Shown: in pieces, positions 56,898 to 64,000 of the stretch | How the letters are laid out: each line of letters begins with the position of its first letter | Position numbering within the stretch: position 1 is the stretch's first letter | Assembly (NCBI GenBank): GCA_014529385.2 | Contig: CM043947.1 | Coordinates: 127,720,891-127,784,890, forward strand | Length of the DNA: 64,000 nucleotides | Source of the DNA: Adiantum capillus-veneris | Lineage: Eukaryota; Streptophyta; Polypodiopsida; Polypodiales; Pteridaceae | Reading direction: 5' to 3' | Made by a program: the position numbers and the translations under genes | Notes under the pieces: model-generated | What the model was told of the DNA's origin: nothing | Databases searched by the model: none | What the model saw: only the letters and a program-made list of their open reading frames with translations

Positions 56898-57131
56898 GCG
56901 TGTGCGCCCCCCCGGGCCCCGTGTATGTGAGAGAGAAAGAGAGAGAGGTGTTCAGTTGTGGAAGATCTAGAAGCGGGCAAGATAGGTGTGATCGTTGTCT
57001 GAGGATTGTGCAAAGCGTGTGCGTCCCCCCGAGCCCCGTGTGTGTGAGAGAGAAAGAGAGAGAGGTGTTCAGTTGTGGAAGATCTGGAAGCGGGCAAGAT
57101 AGGTGTGATCACTGTTTGAGGATTGTGCAAA
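56898..57131 (+). repeat. About 117-bp tandem duplication in the N1 5' LTR
   Basis: GCGTGTGCG-CCCCC... at 56898 is repeated from 57015. The 3' LTR (about 62396-62515) has one copy only, so this arose after insertion. Confidence 0.88.
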
Positions 57132-57286
57132 GCGTGTGCGCATTGGGCGAAGTGCAGACGAGGTCCTGCTAGTGTGAATCATCTTTTTTAAAAGTGTTTT
57201 CGAGAGGACAGGGGTGTTGTGAATACCCTGAGCTATATAGGGGCAGTTGTTTGTGTGTCGGGTGTGTTCCCCATTCCCCCTCTCCA

Positions 57287-57349
57287 TCTTCTGGTGCCCC
57301 CACTGAGGAGCACACTGATTGCTCCTTGGTGATGTGTTTGTAAGTAAAA
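57287..57349 (+). other. N1 leader with candidate primer-binding site
   Basis: TCTTCTGGTGCCCCCACTG directly follows the LTR. The TGGTGCCCCCAC core is shared with N2 (TAGTGCCCCCAC). The ATG of gag follows at 57350. Confidence 0.5.
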
Positions 57350-59382
57350 ATGTGGGAGAGTGCTGGCCTGATTTTCAATGGTGATGAAGATGCGGATGAG
57401 TGGCTGACAGATTTTGAGTTATTTATGCTCTCATTGCACATGTGGAGTAATGAAGAAAAGTTGAAGACTGTGCTGCTTGTACTTCGAGGCAAAGAAAAGG
57501 TCTGGTTCGATGGTCTAGAAGCTGCAAATAAGCAGGATTGCGTTGGTTTTCGAGAGCAGTTTCTCTGCAAGTTTTGCAAGATGGCGTCGGCTACTGAAGC
57601 AGATATGAGGATTAAGAGCCTACGAGACAGGATGTAGGTAATGATTTTGATGCTTTTGTCAATAAGTTTGAAGCTTGTTGGAGTGGTCTGGTTGTTGCCA
57701 CCCAAGTGGTCAATGCGGATGGTTTCAAGCTAGAGAAATTCCTAGCTGGCCTGTGTCCTCGAGTAAGAGATAAGGTGGATGATGAAGAGCCAAAGACTTA
57801 TACCAAGGCAGTTAGGGTTGCCCAGGTGAAGAGCAAGAAAATGAAAAGAAGGCTGGAGTTAGGCTTGTTAAAGCCTACAGATTGTGTGCATGTTGAAGCA
57901 ACAATTTATTCTATGGGCCCGTCAAGGATGGTGCCAGTGATAGGAAGTGTGGAGCCTGTTAGGGTAAGGCCTATGATTGACTATGTTCCTTGGGAATTAC
58001 CTGTTGATAAAGTGTCTATTCCATTTGTGGAGGAGCTTGTCAACGAAGATGAGCTTTTGGTTAAAGAGAGCCTGTGTATAGAGGAGTTAGCAGATGCCAA
58101 GTGTCTAATGCAACTGGAAGAGGTGGAGCCTGTTCTCGTGGAGTGCTTGTATGAAAGGGTAACAAATCATGGCCAAATGGTAGGTGCCTAGAGCTTGGGG
58201 TTGGATGACAAAAGTGGGCACGACGATGGTCTAGCTTTTGTGGAGCAGCTAGAGGATAATGATACTGATGCCAAATTGACCTATGGTGAAGATGATGAGG
58301 CTACAAGCTCAAGCTTCTGGGAAACAAGTGAGGAGGATAGAGATACAAGCTGGGAGACAAAATGCGAAGAGCCGATGTTGGTAAAGGTAAAGTTGCCTTG
58401 TTATGTGCATAAGGATGTGGTGGTTTCCACTATAAAGGATGAGCAGGTGATAGCATCGGAGCTTGGGAATAGAGACTTGCAAGCGAGGGTGCTATGCGGC
58501 ACCATGCTAATGACAATGCTCATCAAGGTAGCTGTGGAAGGTGCTTTAATTGTATAACATGTACAAGGGTTTCCCAAGAAGGGGAGTGTTGTTGTGGCTA
58601 AGAAAGAAGAACAGGTTGAAGAAGATGGCAAGGGAGAGGCATCGGATACTTATCGAAGGGAAGAGCAGCTGCAATCACCTATGGATTTCATGGGTGGTGC
58701 CTTGGATACAAGTTCTTTTGGCCATGAATGCATTGAAGATGAAGATGATTGGGGGTATGATGACGCGGTGGGTGAGATGGATGAAGAGACAGAGGTTCTT
58801 GTTGGGAAAGCTTTGACGAGAATGCAGGTGATACGAGGGTCTGTCCCTCTACAGCTGACAATTCCCTTGGAAGAGCAAAAGTCTGCTACTATGGTGGTAC
58901 CGATAGAGGCAGGTATGGAGGTGAGTATGGAAGTGATGGGACCCGGGGTGCCTTTGTTGAAAGAGTTGCCCGCTAAGCGGAGTGGTTCCTTTGAGCATGA
59001 AGAAAAATCCAAGGGTGTGGACTTGTTTGAGTTGTCAAAGGAAGGTTGTGTGTGGTAGTTGAAGGGGATGCTGATAAACGCACCTGTGCAGTCGGCTGTC
59101 GAGTAGGTGCAGGATTTGATTGAAGAGGATCTCGCTTTATATGGTTGGGAGGGAGGGCATGGTATGTTCAATGTGAATGATGATGTACACTCGGAGAGTG
59201 GTGATGCTTTTGGTGCTGTTTTTTTGCAAGTGAACAATATGCCTATGGATGCTTGGAGCGATGGAAGCATGGTGAGAACAACTTATGTGGATTGTTGGCT
59301 AGATGCCTTGGTGTGGCATTATGTGAGCATGTTACAGGTGGATGGAGGGGATCAATGCCAAGTGTTTGATCCAGGCGGATGA
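57350..59382 (+). pseudogene. gag: N1 Gag-like gene, broken
   Basis: It aligns with N2 Gag from MWESAGLIFNGDEDADEWLTDFELF through LRGKEKVWFDGLEAANKQD and NDFDAFVNKFEACWSGLVVAT to the C-terminal CQVFDPGG. Breaks include a stop or shift at about 57635, TAG at 58189-58191 (AAG Lys in N2), TAA at about 58555 and two stops at 59056-59105. It carries an extra acidic segment (about 58680-58790) that N2 lacks. As in N2, there is no zinc knuckle and no enzyme domain. The long shared tail shows that the N2 architecture is a family feature, not a deletion. Confidence 0.8.
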
Positions 59383-59531
59383 TGGCAGGTAAAGCAGGGG
59401 GTTGGGCAACCCGCATGAACAAAGGCAGTGGGTAGCAGATGCTAGGTTTTGTAAATATGTTAGGTGGTTTTGTGATGTGCAAAGAGTTCGTTTTGGTGTG
59501 GCATTTTTTTATTGCAATAAGCCTGTTTGTG
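59383..59531 (+). other. N1 3' untranslated region
   Basis: Non-coding, starting with GCAGGGGGTTGGGCAACCCG, which resembles the same place in N2 (GCAGGGGGTTGGCCAACCCG). This is another short inverted repeat (GGTTGG-CCAACC type). Confidence 0.5.
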
Positions 59532-59568
59532 GTTGAACATGAATGTTCAACGAGGGGGTGGGCAATGA
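59532..59568 (+). other. N1 hairpin and polypurine tract
   Basis: GTTGAACAT-GA-ATGTTCAAC (59532-59551) is followed by GAGGGGGTGGGCAATGA and the LTR TG at 59569. Compared with N2, one base pair of the stem is changed on both sides (C-G to T-A). Confidence 0.75.
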
Positions 59569-61296
59569 TGGTGCAACCAAAGTTGGTCCGAGCTGGAAAG
59601 TGATCTATGCCAGGCAAAGACTGCATGCAGGTGCAATGCAGAAGGCTAGGGCAGGTATGAAGGCCCTGGGCAGGCAAGGGGTAGCCAAAATGTATGCTTA
59701 AGGTGGTTTTTTAGGCCAGGGAGGCCTCCAAAGTAAGGTAATCATGATGGAAAGCCAAGGTGTGCAAAGTGCAGGAATGTGCCTTGGAATGTAGTACTCG
59801 AGATTCTCTAGATGCCCGTCTAAATGGCTCGTCAAACAGAGCTTTGGTGTGAAAGATATGCCAGTTCAAAGTTGGAATGCTTTGCAGATCCCCGATGAAC
59901 AGGGCACGCGGAGACATGTGGTTTGAGGTGATACGAATGAACACGGATGAAGTGCTTGAGCTGGGAAGCATGTTGATATTTTTGGATTGCCATTCGGAGC
60001 TGAAACGGGCAAGTTATGGTATGTGGAATATTTGTAGGGGGTCGGGTACGTGCTCACCGGGCCACATGATAGGCGCACTGACATAAGTTTTTTGAGCTCG
60101 CCAAGGTTTTGGAAAGTTGCATACGACATGGGAAGCTAGCCAAAATTTATGACATGTCGATCGGAATCAAAGACATTGCAATACGCATCGTTCAAGCTAG
60201 CATGCAATCATGATGAAAAGAGATCGGACGGTTTTTTCATTTTCAAACGGGTTGTCCAAGACTAGCATGACATCCAATGGTGGACGAGGGTTGGAATTCA
60301 GACTCAGTACGGGGAAATTCTCATGAGACATGATCGGGAAAAACTCATTCAACGAACTCAAGCACACGAAGCATCGGCAACATGGGAAACTTAAGTCAAA
60401 ATCTATCCTTGGTTATAAAGCGTAAATGCAATAGGGAATGGTCGTTGAATTTGGAAAAGGAAAGGATGAAGTGAGCTCCACCATCTAAGGAGGAAAAAAA
60501 AGAGTTTTGTGATGGCTTAGGATGGGAAGTGCTATTGCTAAAGAGGGTAATAACTTTGTTGTTCCTTCCATTGTTTCCTTGCATCTTCTTTGAAAGACAG
60601 GTGTCCCTCAGAGATTCAAAAGTGTTGTGAATAGAAAGCTAAAACTTTGGAATCGAAAGCTATCCTCTAAGGCATCATTTACTTTGTCTAAGGCATCATT
60701 TACTTTGTCATCATGCTTGAAATTGATTCTAGAAATCAAAACATTAAACAAAATATTTATAGGAGTTTCATCTTATGATACATTATGATACATCTTTAAG
60801 AAGATCTTTTTGTCTAAGTGTCAAGTTTACTCCTTATACAAATACAAATTGGAAATACTTGTAAAAATTGTCAAATTTGTAAAATATTCGAACTATTTTC
60901 TAATATATTTTATCAAATTTTTCCTCTTTTCCATCCTTTGCAACCGGCTAATCTCGATTTTCAATCGGCTTAAACCTAAGCTCAAACACACATTTCTCAA
61001 ACACTGAAATATTGATAAACAATTCTCTCATTTGAAGATTTTTAAAAAAATCACTTCACTAAATTATTTAATTATTTTCTATGTTTATTTGAAAGCATTA
61101 AAATATTCTTTTGTTTTTATTTTTAATGTATCCTTTTATTTTATTTTATTTTTGTTTTATTTTGTTTCAAAATATTGATGTGCAATGTGCACCATTTACC
61201 TTATTATTGGGGCCCCTTCATAATATATAAGCCATTTGCAAGTAACGAGTACCCATTAGAAGAAAATAAAAAAATGGCATGATTGAGATTTACCTA

Positions 61297-61714
<418 letters not shown>

Positions 61715-62659
61715 TAGCTAGGGTGTTTATAGCATAATCCGTCGTTCAAGACAATGGTGGGGTCAAATCGACCAATAAGCTGTTCTGGAACCACTAGTTT
61801 GTAATTGTGTGTGTATATGGACAATACAATTTTATATTAAAACAATACAACTGCAACACTGATTAAGACCTACTTTCGATAAATCTTTCTTCTCCCCTTA
61901 CCTTCAACAACCATCGTGAGTCCTCACCTTGTTTAAATTGGAAAAAAGGAAGAAACGAAGAGATGCAGCGGTTTCGAGAAGGAAGAGGAGGGTTTTTTTT
62001 TTCTTTTTTCTTGGAAGAGGAGAAGAAAAAAGAAAAAAAAAGGCTTTGTGTGCTCGACGATCGAGACTTGCATGCGTGGTCCTTGAAGCAGCTTGAAAGA
62101 GCGAGGGATTTGGAGCAGAGGGAGCCAGCGAGGGCTACCAAGAGGAGGAGCTACTACCAAAGTGAAGCCAGAAGTGGATGTTTCCGTCGAGGCATGTGCC
62201 GACGGAGTCGAGTGGCGAGGGAGGTGTGTGCCCCTCTGTACGGATTGGTGATGGCCATGGTGCGACCTAGAGCAGGCCATATGGATGTTGTACATCGCAG
62301 TTTTTTTTTTTGAAAGAGAAGCTGTCATTGCCGATTTTTGGCATCGTTTCTCCCTCCTTTCTTCTTTGCTCGTCTCCAAGGTGTGTGGTGCCGGTGAGCG
62401 TATGCGTCCCTCCGGGCCCCGTGCGTGTGAGAGAGAGGTGTTCAGTTGTGGAAGAGCTGGAAGCGGGCAAGATCGGTGTGATCGCTCTCTAAGGATTGTG
62501 CAAAGCATGTGCGCATTGGGCAAAGTGCAGGCGAGGCCCTACTAGTGTGAATTGTCTTTTTTGAAGGTGTTTTCAAAACGACAGGGGTGCTGTGAATACC
62601 CTGAGCTATATAGGGGCAGTTGTTTGTGTGTCGGGTGTGTTCCCCATTCCCCCTCTCCA

Positions 62660-62992
62660 ATGTGACTCTTAAATTGTATTGTTTTTTAAGTATATGATCC
62701 ACACGATACTTGGTCGATAACGCAATTTTCTTTCTCTAGATACGCCACCCCCACCCGCATCTACACTTTTTTCCCCCTCACACACTCCCCGCACCCCGCG
62801 CTCTCTCTCTCTCTCACACACACACACACATAAACACCTTCTCTCTCTATCTTCCTTTCCTCTGTTTCTCTCTGTAAGTACACACACACACACACACACA
62901 CATGCACACATTTCTCCTCTCCCTCTCCCTCAAATTCTCTCTATTTCACTTTTCTCTCTCTTTTTCTCTCTCTCACACACACACACACTCTT

Positions 62993-63070
<78 letters not shown>

Positions 63071-63298
63071 TCTCTCTATTTTTTCCTCTTTCTCTCTCTA
63101 CCCACTCTCCCTACTTTTTCCTCTTAATACACTCACACACACACACTCTCTCTCTCTATTTTTTCCTCTTTTTCTCTTTTTCTCTCTTTCTCTCTCTACA
63201 CACACTCCCTACTTTTCCCTCTTAATACACACACACACACACACACACACATACACACTCTTTTTCCTCTCCCTCTCTCTCAAATTTAATCTATTTTA

Positions 63299-63330
<32 letters not shown>

Positions 63331-63420
63331 CTCACACACACACATTAACTCTCTCTCTTTCTCTTTTTCTCTCATTCTCTCTCTACACACACTCCCTACT
63401 TTTCCCTCTTGATAGGAGAA
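62660..63420. repeat. Dense (TC)n and (CA)n microsatellite block
   Basis: From about 62800 the strand is almost wholly CT and CA runs, with the phrase CACACTCCCTACTTTTCCCTCTT recurring in pieces. Apparent reading frames of Leu/Ser/His are artefacts of the repeats. Confidence 0.85.
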
Positions 63421-64000
63421 CCCCCCCTTAGGGTGGGTTCAGATTGGATAGGTAGACGAGAAGCACCTTTCTAGCGCTTCCAGGCGGAACACAGAGATTC
63501 ACAGTTCTGCCACCGCCGCCCTGTCGTTTACACAGGATGATAGTCCCTTTGCTTGCATGGCACGGCTCCATTGGCTGGAGAAGAAAGGCATGAGGGTGAA
63601 AGTGCTCACGGGCGAGAAGGGGGGTTGGAAGAAGAAGAGGGCAGGGTGGAAGAGAAAAAGGCAAATTCTTCCTTGAAATTGTACCTAGGCACCCACCCAC
63701 ACACACACACACACACACATGCACATACACGTGCGCGCGCATGCCTGTGCCTATACAAAAAAAAACACTTGTTTTTACACATCCATGTCCGTGTCCATAC
63801 ACACCCGCACCCGTGCCCATAGACAAAAAGAAAAAAGAAAAAAGGAAAAAATGTTTTAAAGAAAATTTAACACTAGAATGGTAACCTAACAGGACATAAA
63901 AGTGTCCTTCCAGGGTTTTGGGAAAAAATTCCAAAACCATAGTAGATCCACTCATTTTGAAAAATCCTTTCATGAGCTTATAGATCAATAGCTACTACAT
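63421..64000. other. No gene recognised
   Basis: GC-richer sequence with a (CA)n run at 63691-63719. The minus-strand frame at 63428-63988 spans the CA run and has no recognisable domain. Confidence 0.4.

Larger units (their letters stand above)
55896..57286 (+). repeat. N1 5' LTR, right part
   Basis: It begins with the duplicated ACGT and continues GCTCACCGGG, as at 60048 onwards in the 3' LTR. It contains TATAAAG (56259-56265), a hairpin (56373-56397) and a 117-bp tandem duplication, and ends CCCCCTCTCCA. Identity to the 3' LTR is about 90% by eye. Confidence 0.88.

Noticed and set aside
62902-63225. Leu/Ser/His-rich frames near the right end
   Set aside because: They are translations of (CT)n and (CA)n microsatellites.

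Overview
This window looks like a stretch of nuclear DNA from a large-genome land plant. It is built almost entirely of nested, decayed LTR retrotransposons, with microsatellites of (TC)n, (CA)n and (TA)n. No intact host gene, rRNA or tRNA gene was recognised. The plant assignment rests on three things: the retroelement lineages (Ty3/gypsy chromovirus-like and non-chromovirus types, Ty1/copia), primer-binding sites matching initiator tRNA-Met (TGGTATCAGAGC), and a CACTA transposon end with GTCGCTAT subterminal repeats. The sequence does not say whether the plant is a fern, lycophyte, gymnosperm or angiosperm.

Layout, left to right. (1) 1-3.1 kb: the integrase end of a gypsy element and its probable 3' LTR. 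(2) 3.5-3.81 kb: the right end of a CACTA DNA transposon, inserted into an LTR relic. (3) 4.4-13.8 kb: gypsy element A, with a truncated 5' LTR, PBS, gag, protease, RT, RNase H, integrase, a chromodomain-like tail and a complete 2,040-bp 3' LTR. Its leader holds a probable antisense solo LTR. (4) 13.8-16.3 kb: fragments of gypsy relatives. (5) 17.1-19.6 kb and 27.2-38.7 kb: two copies of gypsy family B. The second copy is interrupted by a small copia-derived, gag-only element (33,604-36,590) with 315-bp LTRs and a perfect 5-bp target duplication. (6) 19.6-22.0 kb: repeated 20-bp palindromes, then a coiled-coil ORF. (7) 22.0-27.2 kb: antisense copia pol, then a sense copia LTR, PBS and gag. (8) 39-47.6 kb: a possible family-B LTR, antisense copia fragments, and an unrecognised frameshifted antisense ORF.

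(9) 49.3-62.7 kb is the most interesting part. One gag-only LTR retrotransposon (N1, plus strand) carries a second member of the same family (N2, minus strand) inside its 5' LTR. N2 keeps a 617-codon ORF that starts with a Gag-like domain and has no protease, RT, RNase H or integrase. The N1 3' LTR preserves the empty insertion site, so the order of events can be read directly. The two members share the C-terminal residues of the protein, a candidate PBS that is not the tRNA-Met one, and a 9-bp-arm hairpin beside the polypurine tract. The hairpin arms differ between members by changes that preserve pairing. (10) 62.7-64 kb: dense (TC)n/(CA)n repeats and unassigned sequence.

Most reading frames are broken by stops and frameshifts, so nearly all coding entries are pseudogenes. 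Two-copy tandem duplications of 44-265 bp recur in otherwise unrelated elements across the window.
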